A stretch of 58,834 bases of DNA from Bacillus sp. Bos-x628. Its GTDB lineage: Bacteria; Bacillota; Bacilli; Bacillales; Bacillaceae. Where the stretch lies: assembly GCF_040500475.1 (NCBI RefSeq), contig NZ_CP159359.1:1-58834 (forward strand). Reading direction: 5' to 3'. Below, piece by piece: positions 47,330 through 55,705 of the stretch. Position 1 is the stretch's first letter, and the number at the start of each line of letters is the position of its first letter. The notes beneath the pieces are model-generated. The model did not search any database. It had not been told where the DNA came from and saw nothing but the letters and a program-made list of their open reading frames with translations. Both the position numbers and the translations under genes were made by a program.

Positions 47330-47707
47330 ATGAAAACAAATATTGTTTATGTTAAGTTTGAAAATAATGATTATGGTAAGGAGTATGCCTTCCGAAACGA
47401 TATTGAAGATTTAGCTGTTGATGACAAGGTTGTTCTGGACACACAATATGGTTTTGCTGTTGGAACGGTTATGGATATTCAAGATGAAGAACCCAAACAT
47501 GTCAATGTGAATAAATTCGTTGTACAGAAGATTGACATATCTCAGCATGAGAGTCGTCTTGAACATTTTGCTTTAGTTGAGAAAGTTAAAGCGAAGATGG
47601 AAAAACGCCGAAAGGAACTTGAAGAAATTAATATTTTCGCTATTCTTGCCAAAGAAGATGAGGAAATGAAAACCCTTCTTGATCAATATAATGAACTGAA
47701 TAAGTAA
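47330..47707 (+). CDS. conserved phage protein of unknown function
   Basis: This 125-residue protein has a beta-rich first half: YVKFENNDYGKEYAFRNDIE and DTQYGFAVGTVMDIQDEE. It is followed by a helical tail (LVEKVKAKMEKRRKELEEIN). I have seen this layout in many Firmicutes phages but know no function. It is a monocistronic class I unit. Confidence 0.65.
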   Translation: MKTNIVYVKFENNDYGKEYAFRNDIEDLAVDDKVVLDTQYGFAVGTVMDIQDEEPKHVNVNKFVVQKIDISQHESRLEHFALVEKVKAKMEKRRKELEEINIFAILAKEDEEMKTLLDQYNELNK

Positions 47708-47713
47708 CATAAG

Positions 47714-47740
47714 CCGTACCCGTTTGGGTGCGGTTTTTAT
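47714..47740 (+). terminator. intrinsic terminator
   Basis: CCGTACCC, GTTT, GGGTGCGG, then T5. Confidence 0.85.
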
Positions 47741-47742
47741 TT

Positions 47743-47779
47743 TGTCCCAAACCTGTCTCTATTTGCAAGTCCCTAAGTG
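47743..47779 (+). promoter_or_regulatory. class I early promoter element 12
   Basis: TGTCC at 47743, TGCAAGT at 47764, then CTAAGTG. Confidence 0.75.
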
Positions 47780-47804
47780 AGATCAAACTTAGGAGGCTGG
47801 AACA

Positions 47805-48338
47805 ATGATAGAGAATTTGGTTTACGGTAATGAAAAAGACAGCACGCATATCACATTGCATTTTAAACGGGTGTATGTAGATGAGGTTAAGACATTGGAC
47901 AACCGATCTGCGGTGTATCTGATGTACAGCAAGGATAACGAGTTAATGTACGTTGGCGAGACCAGCACATTAAAAACACGATTGTATGTCCACTTGGCCA
48001 AATCCTCTGGAACGAAGATTGCTAGAAATACCATTGAGTACATTGAGTATTGCTATCTTAATATGGACAAATACGAACGCCACATTATTGAATCGCTACT
48101 GGTGATGAAATATAGACCAGCCTTAAACGCTGAGGACGTGGCCAATACCTTCAAAGGAAACCATAAAGGAAATGTCACCAAGATTCAGTTCTGCAAGGTT
48201 AGGAATATGTCGGAATCAGGAATGAGTAGAAAAGAAGTATCTGAGAAGACTGGCATTCCTTATGAGACGGTGTGTAACATAGCACGACTTCAATATAAGA
48301 AATTTCAAGTCTGGGAACAGGAACGCAAGTCCTCATGA
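47805..48338 (+). CDS. GIY-YIG nuclease
   Basis: This 177-residue protein has the GIY-YIG domain in residues ~30-115: SAVYLMYSKDNELMYVGETS (the two strands), TLKTRLYVHLAKSSG with catalytic-type Arg, and ERHIIESLLVMKYRPALNAE with the Glu. The C-terminal 60 residues carry an HTH-like DNA-binding part (GMSRKEVSEKTGIPYETVCN). It is intact, unlike the copy at 43.7 kb, and could be a homing-type or repair nuclease. Confidence 0.85.
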   Translation: MIENLVYGNEKDSTHITLHFKRVYVDEVKTLDNRSAVYLMYSKDNELMYVGETSTLKTRLYVHLAKSSGTKIARNTIEYIEYCYLNMDKYERHIIESLLVMKYRPALNAEDVANTFKGNHKGNVTKIQFCKVRNMSESGMSRKEVSEKTGIPYETVCNIARLQYKKFQVWEQERKSS

Positions 48339-48481
48339 CAAGGGAAGAAAAGATTCAGTTCATCATTAAAGCTGTAGACATAATCGAAGGTGTACTGGTG
48401 GTATCTCCACATTATGATCACTGGAAAGATGAACATATTAACGCAGAATTAGAACGGTTTTTGTATCTACTAGATAAATAG
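48335..48481 (+). CDS. small acidic protein (48 aa)
   Basis: ATG 48335 overlaps the GIY-YIG stop. The product (MTREEKIQFIIKAVDIIEGV ... ERFLYLLDK) matches a recurrent type of tiny Bacillus phage protein with an acidic helical end. Overlap and composition support translation. Confidence 0.6.
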   Translation: MTREEKIQFIIKAVDIIEGVLVVSPHYDHWKDEHINAELERFLYLLDK

Positions 48482-48492
48482 CCTTTACCAAG

Positions 48493-48520
48493 TAGCCCTG
48501 CCGAAATGGTGGGGCTTTTG
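48493..48520 (+). terminator. intrinsic terminator
   Basis: AGCCCTGCC pairs with GGTGGGGCT, then TTTTG. Confidence 0.8.
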
Positions 48521-48524
48521 CTAT

Positions 48525-48561
48525 TGTCCTAAAACCACTACCGATTGCAAGTACCTAAGTG
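48525..48561 (+). promoter_or_regulatory. class I early promoter element 13
   Basis: TGTCC at 48525, TGCAAGT at 48546, then CTAAGTG. Heads the operon to 50158. Confidence 0.75.
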
Positions 48562-48586
48562 ACGAACATTAAAGGAGGTGCTTTAG

Positions 48587-49102
48587 ATAATCGGGCATAG
48601 AAGAATAAAAATCTGGGAGGACAATGGGAAAGTCGAGGAGACTGAAGTATTTCTTCCAAACATTAAAAGTATTGTCGGATTCCTGAACGGGACATGGAAT
48701 TTCACCGTGTATGACGATTGCTTTGAAGGTAAAAACAAACTTGGGGATGTAGATGCTTCCATTGAGTTATATGGACACACCCTCAACATTGAATTTAAAC
48801 GAGATCGTACAGCACTGACGACAGGCCAAGTTGTAAAGGCACTGCGGCAAGCACGTTTCAGCAACATTACCACGATCTTTGTATTCGGCGACACTAACCG
48901 ACCTATTGAATATCTTCTTTTTTCGCCAAACAATTTGAAGGGGTCAGGGTTCAAGAAATGTGACACCCTTGGCCTGAGTAAAGTATTGAAAAACTGGAAT
49001 GATTGGGCTAAGAAAAACAACCTTGTCCATGACTCGAAAGAGGAAGATTGGATCACAGCGAAACGTTACCTTAGATCAGTTGGGGGAGGAAAGAAGTCAT
49101 GA
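48587..49102 (+). CDS. PD-(D/E)XK-like nuclease candidate, ATA start
   Basis: The frame is open from a TAG at 48584. The first codon, ATA 48587, is six bases after a perfect AGGAGGTG. The protein-like sequence (IIGHRRIKIWEDNGKVEETE) runs on without ATG/GTG/TTG until GTG 48707, so I take ATA as start (171 residues). DVDASIELYGHTLNIEFKRD has the Asp...Glu-x-Lys spacing of PD-(D/E)XK nucleases, and QVVKALRQARFSNITTIFVF fits the following helix-strand. Confidence 0.65.
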   Translation: MIGHRRIKIWEDNGKVEETEVFLPNIKSIVGFLNGTWNFTVYDDCFEGKNKLGDVDASIELYGHTLNIEFKRDRTALTTGQVVKALRQARFSNITTIFVFGDTNRPIEYLLFSPNNLKGSGFKKCDTLGLSKVLKNWNDWAKKNNLVHDSKEEDWITAKRYLRSVGGGKKS

Positions 49103-49293
49103 ATGAGTTAGAAGAAAAGGTGGCCAGATATGAAAAAGCCTTGAAAGCGATTATTGACGAATCTTGTTTTGACTGCTTTTACACAGGTGATCATCACAGG
49201 ATAGCTGAAATGGCCTTAAAAGGGCTTAGTTTTAAACAGTATGAAGATTTCAACAGGAGAAGGGAAAGACTTCATGACACATACAACAAATGA
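49099..49293 (+). CDS. small unknown protein
   Basis: This 64-residue protein overlaps the upstream gene (ATGA). It has an N-terminal helix (ELEEKVARYEKALKAIIDES) and a Cys/His middle (CFDCFYTGDHH) that could bind metal. Confidence 0.6.
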   Translation: MNELEEKVARYEKALKAIIDESCFDCFYTGDHHRIAEMALKGLSFKQYEDFNRRRERLHDTYNK

Positions 49294-49420
49294 CCAATTA
49301 TCTGAAATTGAGAAGAAATTGTCTAACGGTGTTCAACTCTTTTCTTCAAAAGAAGTCGCACTGTTGATAAATACAATCAGAATTATGAAAGCAATTAATA
49401 GGAGAAAAGGAATTAACTAA
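49274..49420 (+). CDS. small basic helical protein (48 aa)
   Basis: ATG 49274 lies inside the end of the previous gene. The product (MTHTTNDQLSEIEKKLSNGV ... KAINRRKGIN) is compact and ends just before the exonuclease ribosome binding site. Support is moderate. Confidence 0.5.
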   Translation: MTHTTNDQLSEIEKKLSNGVQLFSSKEVALLINTIRIMKAINRRKGIN

Positions 49421-49442
49421 CTATTTAAATGGAGGTTTTACT

Positions 49443-50033
49443 GTGTATATCGTATTTGACTTTGAAACTACTGGACTAAACGCTAATGAGGAACAAATCA
49501 TTGAAATTGCTTCTGCAAAACTTGACGAGAATCTTAACCCGATTGACACTTTCCACACTATGGTTGCACTAAACGAGGGACGAATCCTGCCACAGTTTAT
49601 TCGTCAGCTAACAGGTATCACAGCCGAAGATTTAGAGGACGGAATGCCTGAGGATGAAGCACTTGAAAAATTGAAAAAATTTATCGGTGACAGTGTAGTT
49701 GTCGCACAATTTGCTTCTTTTGATCTAGCATTCTTGGCCAAGGTAATGAAGCCAGAGAAGTTCATTTGCACCCGATCTATGGCACGTATGTTACGTCCAG
49801 AGGAATACGCCAGCTTAAAGAATCTTATTGAGATTTATGGGGTTACTAACCTAGACCCGCACAGGGCTTATGCGGATGTTGAGGCTACCATTCAAGTATT
49901 TAAGCACCAGAAGGCTGAATGCGAAGAACGAGGAATCGAGTATATGAATGTTTTGATCGACAGCAACGAACGTCCACTAAACTATGTACCTGATAACGCC
50001 ATTGTTCATTACATGGAGTTTGATAAGAAATGA
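49443..50033 (+). CDS. DnaQ-like 3'-5' exonuclease
   Basis: This 196-residue protein has a DEDDh exonuclease domain: VFDFETTGLNANEEQIIEIA (Exo I), VVVAQFASFDLAFLAK (Exo II) and PHRAYADVEATIQVF (Exo III with His). It is a stand-alone proofreading-type subunit, extra to the exonuclease within the phage polymerase. ATG start after AAATGGAGG. It overlaps the next small ORF. Confidence 0.9.
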   Translation: MYIVFDFETTGLNANEEQIIEIASAKLDENLNPIDTFHTMVALNEGRILPQFIRQLTGITAEDLEDGMPEDEALEKLKKFIGDSVVVAQFASFDLAFLAKVMKPEKFICTRSMARMLRPEEYASLKNLIEIYGVTNLDPHRAYADVEATIQVFKHQKAECEERGIEYMNVLIDSNERPLNYVPDNAIVHYMEFDKK

Positions 50034-50158
50034 ACAATAGGGTATTAACGAGAGAACAAATGATTAAGTATACTCCCAACTCTGCACAGATTTTGAAAGA
50101 TTCTTCTTTCAGTCCAAGTTCCTTTGAGGGTGCAGATATGGATGATCTGAGAAAATAA
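50030..50158 (+). CDS. small protein (42 aa)
   Basis: ATG 50030 overlaps the exonuclease stop. The product (MNNRVLTREQMIKYTPNSAQ) is short with no motif. Overlap supports translation only weakly. Confidence 0.4.
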   Translation: MNNRVLTREQMIKYTPNSAQILKDSSFSPSSFEGADMDDLRK

Positions 50159-50201
50159 CTTAGAATAAATTTCCATTTAAGGATTTTATGGGGAGGGTAT
50201 T

Positions 50202-50594
50202 ATGAAAAAGAAACTGTTTGCAATCATCATAGGCCTTATAGCCGTTTTCACATTATCTGCATGTACCGAAGCCGACACAGTTTCACGCAATCTAGCAAAA
50301 TCGGCTGACTCTTTTGAGGTACAGCGACGAGTTGTATTTTTCAACGGAATTACTGATAAATACTTACTAACAGTTGAAGGACTTTGTTCCTTAGATACAG
50401 ACAGTTCAAAAAAGATTACTGTCACATGTAAGGTTGGCAAAGATCAGTACAAAAAGCATTACCTTGGATTAAGCGATAACGTCAGCTACTTTGTAGAACA
50501 GACTGATGCAAAATTCGAGAACGCTTATCATTATAAGGTACTTTTCCGTCCTGAACAAATCATTCCAGATATTAAGATACAAACAAGTAAATAG
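50202..50594 (+). CDS. beta-sandwich-type lipoprotein
   Basis: This 130-residue protein has a lipoprotein signal (KKKLFAIIIGLIAVFTLSAC, lipobox LSAC). The mature part (ADTVSRNLAKSADSFEVQRR; VVFFNGITDKYLLTVEGLCS) matches a widespread family of small phage-encoded lipoproteins with a beta-sandwich core. They sit on the outer face of the membrane. An immunity or exclusion role is possible but unproven. It is followed by a terminator and is the last early-side gene before terminase. Confidence 0.8.
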   Translation: MKKKLFAIIIGLIAVFTLSACTEADTVSRNLAKSADSFEVQRRVVFFNGITDKYLLTVEGLCSLDTDSSKKITVTCKVGKDQYKKHYLGLSDNVSYFVEQTDAKFENAYHYKVLFRPEQIIPDIKIQTSK

Positions 50595-50601
50595 AGAAAC
50601 C

Positions 50602-50636
50602 AAGTCGTGAGGACACGCCCTCACGACTTTTTCTTT
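50602..50636 (+). terminator. intrinsic terminator before the late operon
   Basis: AAGTCGTGAGG and CCTCACGACTT form an 11-bp perfect stem, followed by a T-rich tract. Confidence 0.95.
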
Positions 50637-50710
50637 TGTCTAAAACCTGTAAATTAAGGCCATTTAACACACGTATTTAGTAGCCACACAAAACAGGAAG
50701 GAGGGGTTAG

Positions 50711-52432
50711 GTGGCAAAGGAGAAAGGCCTAGTAAAAGGTAAGACATATGAAGAATGGAAAGCACGTATGGAGGAGATCGACGAATTTCTGGATGTTGTC
50801 AAATTAAAAGCCAAACAAGGTAATGATCTTTCACGTGAAGTACTTGAACGTGCTATAGCCTTGAAAGAAGAACGGAAACAGTGTGAACGTATTCTAAGGT
50901 GTTGGACTTCTACATTGGAGTTTATGTATGAATACTTCTCAGAGGATATGAACCCAGAAAATGAGAACAACCTTATTCCTGAGGGAATTTCTATATTTGA
51001 CGCACCTGACTTTCACAAAGAATTAACCAGTTACCTAGACGAATACCGATACAATCCAACTAAGCGTATAGCTTGGTCAGTTCCTAGGGGTCACGCAAAA
51101 TCAACCTACCTTTCCAACATGTACCCAATTTATAATATCGTTTACAACTTGAGGAAATTTATTGTTGTCCTTTCTGAGACTCACGACGGGTCACGTCAGT
51201 TCACAGACTATGTTAACAACCAGTTAAAGGACAATAAGAAGTTGAGAGAGGACTTTGGAGAACTGATGAGTGAAGGCAGAGACAATAAGAAAGATAATGC
51301 CGATAAGTTCATTACAAAGAACAATATCATGGTAGCCTCAGGTTCTACTCAGAAACAGTTGAGAGGCATGAGATTTATGAATGCACGTCCTGACTTAATC
51401 ATTCTAGATGATTTGGAAAGCGAAAAGAATACCAACACTCCTGAGTTAAGACAAAAGAACTTAAATTGGTACACCAAAACTGTTAATCCATTGGGTGACC
51501 CTAAGCGAACTGCTTTCATTTACATGGGGACACTGGTTAACCCGAACGGACTTTTACCATATGTAATGAATCGGGCTGACTTCCAAAGTAAAAGGTATTC
51601 GGCTATAGTATCGCCACCAGATAGAGTTGATTTGTGGGAAGAATACGAAAAGATTTATCGAGATATAGGCAATTCTGATCGTCTTGCTGACGCTGAGGCC
51701 TTCTATTTCAACAACAAAGAAGAAATGGACAAAGGTGTATCAGTTCTTTGGGAGGACAGAATGCCTTACTACAAACTCATTCAAGAAAAGGTTAACGTGG
51801 GAACAAGGGCATTTAACTCTGAATACCTAAACTTACCTTACTCTGATGAGGATGCTATTTTCCGTCAAGAAAATTTTACATTTTATGATGACCACGATCT
51901 TTACGACGACAATGGTCGTTTAATTCCAATGGACTTATATGGATTTTGGGACATAGCAATCACTGGTAAAGGTGACTATAATGCCATTATCACCCTTGGC
52001 CGAGATCGGCGTACTGGTATTTTTTATGTCATTGACGCATGGGCTGGCAAGGTCAACATGCATGAGGCTTTGAAGATTGCAGAACAGAAGATACTTGAAT
52101 ACGAACACCATACTTTCGGTGTTGAGACAATTCAAGCACAGTGGTCTATGTTCCAGCAATTGAGGGTGAATTTGTCAAAACGGTCTTATTTCAGAACTAG
52201 GTTAAAACAATACAATCCACGAACCAAGAAGGAAATCAGGATTGAAGCACTTGAACCAATGGTGGAAGCTGGCCAGATCAGATTTAAGAGACAGCACCGA
52301 TTGCTATTGGAGATGCTAGAACTGTTTCCACAGCATGAACACGACGATCTTCCAGATAGTTTGGCTAGTTGCGTTGAGTTAGCTGGAAATCATAGAAAGC
52401 GAATGTTCGCACAAAAACCGAAAGGCTGGTAA
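50711..52432 (+). CDS. terL: terminase large subunit
   Basis: The product is 573 residues, GTG start after AAGGAGGGG. The ATPase has Walker A-type VPRGHAKST (residues 124-132) and Walker B LIILDDLESE (about 230). The C-terminal nuclease has YGFWDIAITGKGDYNAIITL, whose Asp residues bind metal. It packages DNA into proheads. No small subunit is encoded immediately upstream; an HTH protein after the portal may fill that role. It begins the late operon. Confidence 0.9.
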   Translation: MAKEKGLVKGKTYEEWKARMEEIDEFLDVVKLKAKQGNDLSREVLERAIALKEERKQCERILRCWTSTLEFMYEYFSEDMNPENENNLIPEGISIFDAPDFHKELTSYLDEYRYNPTKRIAWSVPRGHAKSTYLSNMYPIYNIVYNLRKFIVVLSETHDGSRQFTDYVNNQLKDNKKLREDFGELMSEGRDNKKDNADKFITKNNIMVASGSTQKQLRGMRFMNARPDLIILDDLESEKNTNTPELRQKNLNWYTKTVNPLGDPKRTAFIYMGTLVNPNGLLPYVMNRADFQSKRYSAIVSPPDRVDLWEEYEKIYRDIGNSDRLADAEAFYFNNKEEMDKGVSVLWEDRMPYYKLIQEKVNVGTRAFNSEYLNLPYSDEDAIFRQENFTFYDDHDLYDDNGRLIPMDLYGFWDIAITGKGDYNAIITLGRDRRTGIFYVIDAWAGKVNMHEALKIAEQKILEYEHHTFGVETIQAQWSMFQQLRVNLSKRSYFRTRLKQYNPRTKKEIRIEALEPMVEAGQIRFKRQHRLLLEMLELFPQHEHDDLPDSLASCVELAGNHRKRMFAQKPKGW

Positions 52433-52473
52433 GTTAACTTACTGGTCTTTTTCTATTTAGGAGGAAAGTACAA

Positions 52474-54012
52474 ATGGATTTAAGAGACTTGTTCGTAAAA
52501 GGTGAGTACTTCCCTTTAACTGACCATCAAGAACGCATTGATAGATACAGGCGAAATGATAAGTTGGCCAAAGGACATCATGTTGACGTATTCAAAGAAT
52601 CTCTACAAAAGAACGACATGTACATTACGGCTAACTTTGCTGGACTGATTACTCGTAAGTCTGCTGACTTTTTATTCGGTGAAGTACCTAGTGTATCCAG
52701 CGGTAAGGAAAGTCAGTCGAGGGAACAAGTTGCACTTGATAGAATCACTCAATCGAACAATATGAACCGACTCAACTATCAACAAGCGTTAAAGGCTTCT
52801 GTTACGGGTGACGCATTCTACAAAGTCCGTTACGGTACAGAGTACAATGGGGCTTTTCCTGAGTCATACGACCCGAAACGAATCATTATTGAAGGTGTTG
52901 ACCCAACCAAGGTTTACCCCCAAACTTCCCCGTTCGATAAAAGTAAGATCGTTGTCTATCACATTGCCGAGGCGGTTCAAGTGGACGGTTCGTCTGACGA
53001 CTGGACGCTTTTTGTCGAGAGTCATATGGCGGGTAAGATCATTTACCGTCAGTTTAAACTTACGGTCTTTCGTACTGATCGTTATGGGAATGTTGAGTTA
53101 TTTAAAATAGCAGATGAAATTCCGTCTGCGTATGAGGAAGAAGAAACAGGCGTGCCAGTACCTCTTGTGGTGCATATAGCTAACTATGCTGATGGTACTG
53201 AATGGGCTGGACAGGATGATATTAGTGAACACCTTTCTTTGTTTGATGAGATTAATAATCGTTTATCGCAAATCGGGGCTATCTTGGACAAACACGCTGA
53301 CCCTGCTATTGCCGTTCCAACGGGACTACTTCAAGAGGACGGAGAAGGAAACACTTACTTCCAAGTAGCTGTGAACAAGGTATTTGAGGTTATGGCCAAG
53401 GATGACATCATTCCTCAGTACATTACAAATACCAATCCACAGTTAGATCAGGCGTACAAAGAATTGGAAATGCTTTTAGAGTTCCTTCTTTCTACAACTG
53501 AAATTCCTGCTGTTGCAATTGGACTGAAAGACTCAGGTACAAGTGGGAACTCTGGTCTTTCTATCAAATGGAGAATGAATAGCTTGCTTGCCAAGATCAA
53601 CCGTAAGCGTCAATTCTTTGAAGATGGGCTAAAGCGTGTCTACATGATAGCACAAATGCTAGAGGCTTACGCTAACCCTGCTATAGTTGATTATGAGATG
53701 GTTGTTCCCCAGATTAAGTTTAATGACGGTCTCCCACAAGACGACACTGAGATTGCGAACCGTATGGCTATTCGTACAAACGGCACTCAAACGTTGTCTC
53801 AGAAAACTGCCCTTATGATTATGGACGGTTTAACTGAGGAACAGGCACAGGCTGAAATTGATCGTATCAACGAAGAGAAGGAACAGTCTATGCAAATGGT
53901 AGCTGAACCTTCTGTCTTCAATGAGGATGGGGAGGAATCTGCCGCTGAACTTCCTGAGGACAGCAAAGACAATAAACAGAAACAGGATGAAGCTAAGGAG
54001 GATGAAGAATAA
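52474..54012 (+). CDS. portal protein (SPP1-like)
   Basis: This 512-residue protein has the typical portal features: NDKLAKGHHVDVFKESLQKN near the N-terminus, LITRKSADFLFGEVP, the central LVVHIANYADGTEWAGQDDI segment and a long helix STTEIPAVAIGLKDSG leading to an acidic C-terminus. It forms the dodecameric DNA entry ring. AGGAGG lies ten bases before ATG. Confidence 0.9.
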   Translation: MDLRDLFVKGEYFPLTDHQERIDRYRRNDKLAKGHHVDVFKESLQKNDMYITANFAGLITRKSADFLFGEVPSVSSGKESQSREQVALDRITQSNNMNRLNYQQALKASVTGDAFYKVRYGTEYNGAFPESYDPKRIIIEGVDPTKVYPQTSPFDKSKIVVYHIAEAVQVDGSSDDWTLFVESHMAGKIIYRQFKLTVFRTDRYGNVELFKIADEIPSAYEEEETGVPVPLVVHIANYADGTEWAGQDDISEHLSLFDEINNRLSQIGAILDKHADPAIAVPTGLLQEDGEGNTYFQVAVNKVFEVMAKDDIIPQYITNTNPQLDQAYKELEMLLEFLLSTTEIPAVAIGLKDSGTSGNSGLSIKWRMNSLLAKINRKRQFFEDGLKRVYMIAQMLEAYANPAIVDYEMVVPQIKFNDGLPQDDTEIANRMAIRTNGTQTLSQKTALMIMDGLTEEQAQAEIDRINEEKEQSMQMVAEPSVFNEDGEESAAELPEDSKDNKQKQDEAKEDEE

Positions 54013-54131
54013 TGTTTCGATTCGTTGATTGTATTTCTCTTCTAAGGGTGAGTTATCGCCCTTCCTCTACTAATTCTAATAGGTTCAAGGATAAGGTCAT
54101 TGAATCTTATTTAAAAGTAGGAGGTAGATAA
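54012..54131 (+). CDS. possible 39-residue ORF containing a hairpin
   Basis: ATG 54012 overlaps the portal stop; the frame runs to TAA 54129, overlapping the next start. It contains AAGGGTGA/TCGCCCTT, a hairpin that may attenuate transcription or set mRNA ends. Coding is doubtful. Confidence 0.3.
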   Translation: MFRFVDCISLLRVSYRPSSTNSNRFKDKVIESYLKVGGR

Positions 54132-54132
54132 T

Positions 54133-54495
54133 ATGGCACTGACTGATTTACAGAAGAAATGTGCGTTAATTCAGATTGAACACCCTGAGATTACTCAACA
54201 AACTCTCGCTGACGAGATAGGGGTTCACCGAAATACAATTGGAAACTGGAATAGAAACAAAGAGTATATCGAGTATAAAAACGATTTGGCCATGGACATT
54301 CACAAATCGTACCTTGCTGAAACATTGAAGGTCTTACGTTCTAAAACGCTTGACCCTAATGTACGTGGCCATTCCCGTTATCTTGAAATGGCACTCAAAA
54401 CTTACGGCGTTCTTACTGAGAAAACAGAACAACAAATCACAGTTAAGGAAGAAAAGTCTGAGAAGGACTTACTTGCTGAACTGTTAGACGAATAA
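54133..54495 (+). CDS. phBC6A51-type HTH protein, candidate terminase small subunit
   Basis: This 120-residue protein has an HTH in residues 5-45 (QKKCALIQIEHPEITQQTLA then DEIGVHRNTIGNWNRNKEYI), a helical middle and an acidic C-terminus (EEKSEKDLLAELLDE). This matches small terminase subunits and the phBC6A51 HTH family. Its place after the portal rather than before terL is unusual. It would recognise the packaging site. Confidence 0.7.
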   Translation: MALTDLQKKCALIQIEHPEITQQTLADEIGVHRNTIGNWNRNKEYIEYKNDLAMDIHKSYLAETLKVLRSKTLDPNVRGHSRYLEMALKTYGVLTEKTEQQITVKEEKSEKDLLAELLDE

Positions 54496-54508
54496 AGGAG
54501 GGAGGTAA

Positions 54509-55438
54509 ATGAACGAGATTGAACAGATACCTGAAACATACGAGGCAGATAATAAAGATTTTGAGGCCTTGTATATTGCGGCGTGGGCTTTAATTATTCA
54601 GGCGTTAATGAGGCTTGTTCGTTTGCCTCCAAAAGCCTCAACGGTTCAACTCTTACAATTGGAACGTCAAGTTACTTCTGAGGTTCAGACCATTATCACA
54701 CAGCTAAACAGGGATGCTTTGAAAATGGCCACGTCTAAGATCACTGAGGCTTATATGGAAGGCGTGGCATATTCTCGTACAGCAATGTCACAGGAAAACA
54801 AGTTGGTGCAGGTGCGTAAGAACCAGTTGAATGACTCACACACACGACGACTCAATAAGATGATTGAACAAACTCAATCTGATTTATTGAAGGCTACACA
54901 TAACACGAATGAGAATTTGAAGAAGGTTGTTAGACAAGTAGTCTCCAAGGAAATTAGTGGTGCTGGTTATGGTAAGAAGATAGGAAAAGTGTCTCATATG
55001 TCGAAGCGTGTCGAATATCAACTCAGGAAGCAATTCATTGAGAATGGAATTAAGGACGCTGACATTGCCATTATTGATAAGGCTAACCGTCGTTGGAAGC
55101 TAAGAACCTACTCTGCTATGGCCGTTCGCACTAAGATGAACATGGCCTATATTGATTCAATCAGAGAGGAAGCAATGCAGGATGGACACGATTTAGCTAT
55201 TATCTCAACTAAGCCTGATACTCACGATCAATGTAAGAACTATGAAGGAATGATTATCTCTTTAAATGGACTTACGGCTGGATACCTTACTTATGAAGAA
55301 ATCAGGAAGTCGAAGGAGTGTTTCCATCCAAACTGTGGTCACTTTGTCCGTCCAGTCGGGGGATTGTCGTGGATTCCGAAAAGCATTAAGGATATTCACG
55401 CTAAGTTGATGAGGCACTATGAACAGAATCATAAGTAA
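54509..55438 (+). CDS. minor head protein (head morphogenesis)
   Basis: This 309-residue protein has a long helical N-terminal half and a C-terminal part with RTKMNMAYIDSIREEAMQDG and ISTKPDTHDQCKNYEGMIIS plus KECFHPNCGHFVRPVGG, the Mu-F/SPP1 gp7-like (minor capsid 2) pattern. It follows portal and HTH genes. It is thought to enter the head with DNA. AAAGGAGGGAGG precedes ATG. Confidence 0.8.
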   Translation: MNEIEQIPETYEADNKDFEALYIAAWALIIQALMRLVRLPPKASTVQLLQLERQVTSEVQTIITQLNRDALKMATSKITEAYMEGVAYSRTAMSQENKLVQVRKNQLNDSHTRRLNKMIEQTQSDLLKATHNTNENLKKVVRQVVSKEISGAGYGKKIGKVSHMSKRVEYQLRKQFIENGIKDADIAIIDKANRRWKLRTYSAMAVRTKMNMAYIDSIREEAMQDGHDLAIISTKPDTHDQCKNYEGMIISLNGLTAGYLTYEEIRKSKECFHPNCGHFVRPVGGLSWIPKSIKDIHAKLMRHYEQNHK

Positions 55439-55629
55439 ATACACCTCATGATAATAAGAATTACGATATATAGAAAAAGATTCGGCTTTCACCTGTAAAA
55501 AAGGGTAGTTGACAAACCTATATAGTAGGGAAGTCTTTAAGCATCTTAGCTGGTGGATGTGACCAGTTAGGGTGCTTAGGATTTTCAGTGATCTGGTTCA
55601 GCTATTAAATTAGGCTGAACTTTTTATAT
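55439..55629 (+). other. hairpin-rich leader before the tRNA cluster
   Basis: AAGCATCTTAGCTGGT (55539-55554) pairs along 16 positions (with wobbles) with ACCAGTTAGGGTGCTT (55562-55577). It is followed by a terminator, GTTCAGC/GCTGAAC (55596-55620) plus T5. A TTGACA at 55509 could be a -35, but no good -10 follows. No gene seen. Confidence 0.55.
55596..55625 (+). terminator. intrinsic terminator within the late operon
   Basis: GTTCAGC, 11 bases, GCTGAAC, T5, directly before the first tRNA. Partial read-through is needed for scaffold and capsid expression unless they have another promoter. Confidence 0.75.
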
Positions 55630-55704
55630 TGAACTGTAGCCAAGTGGTAAGGCACGACACTGTTAATGTTGCTATCGTAGGTTCGAGTCCTACCAGTTCA
55701 GCCA
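55630..55704 (+). tRNA. tRNA-Asn (GUU), CCA encoded
   Basis: Acceptor TGAACTG/CAGTTCA, D stem GCC/GGC, anticodon stem CGACA/TGTTG with loop CTGTTAA (GUU), T arm GTAGG-TTCGAGT-CCTAC, G-CCA end. Confidence 0.92.
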
Positions 55705-55705
55705 T

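Noticed and set aside
48707..49102. GTG 48707 as start of the nuclease-like gene
   Set aside because: It has no ribosome binding site there, and 40 protein-like codons with a perfect site lie upstream.
50636..50665. Class I promoter before terminase
   Set aside because: TGTCT is present at 50637 but position +21 has no TGCAAGT, so the late operon must use another signal that I could not identify.
55509..55537. TTGACA promoter driving a small RNA before the tRNAs
   Set aside because: No acceptable -10 lies 16-18 bases downstream, so the hairpins there are treated as part of the late transcript.
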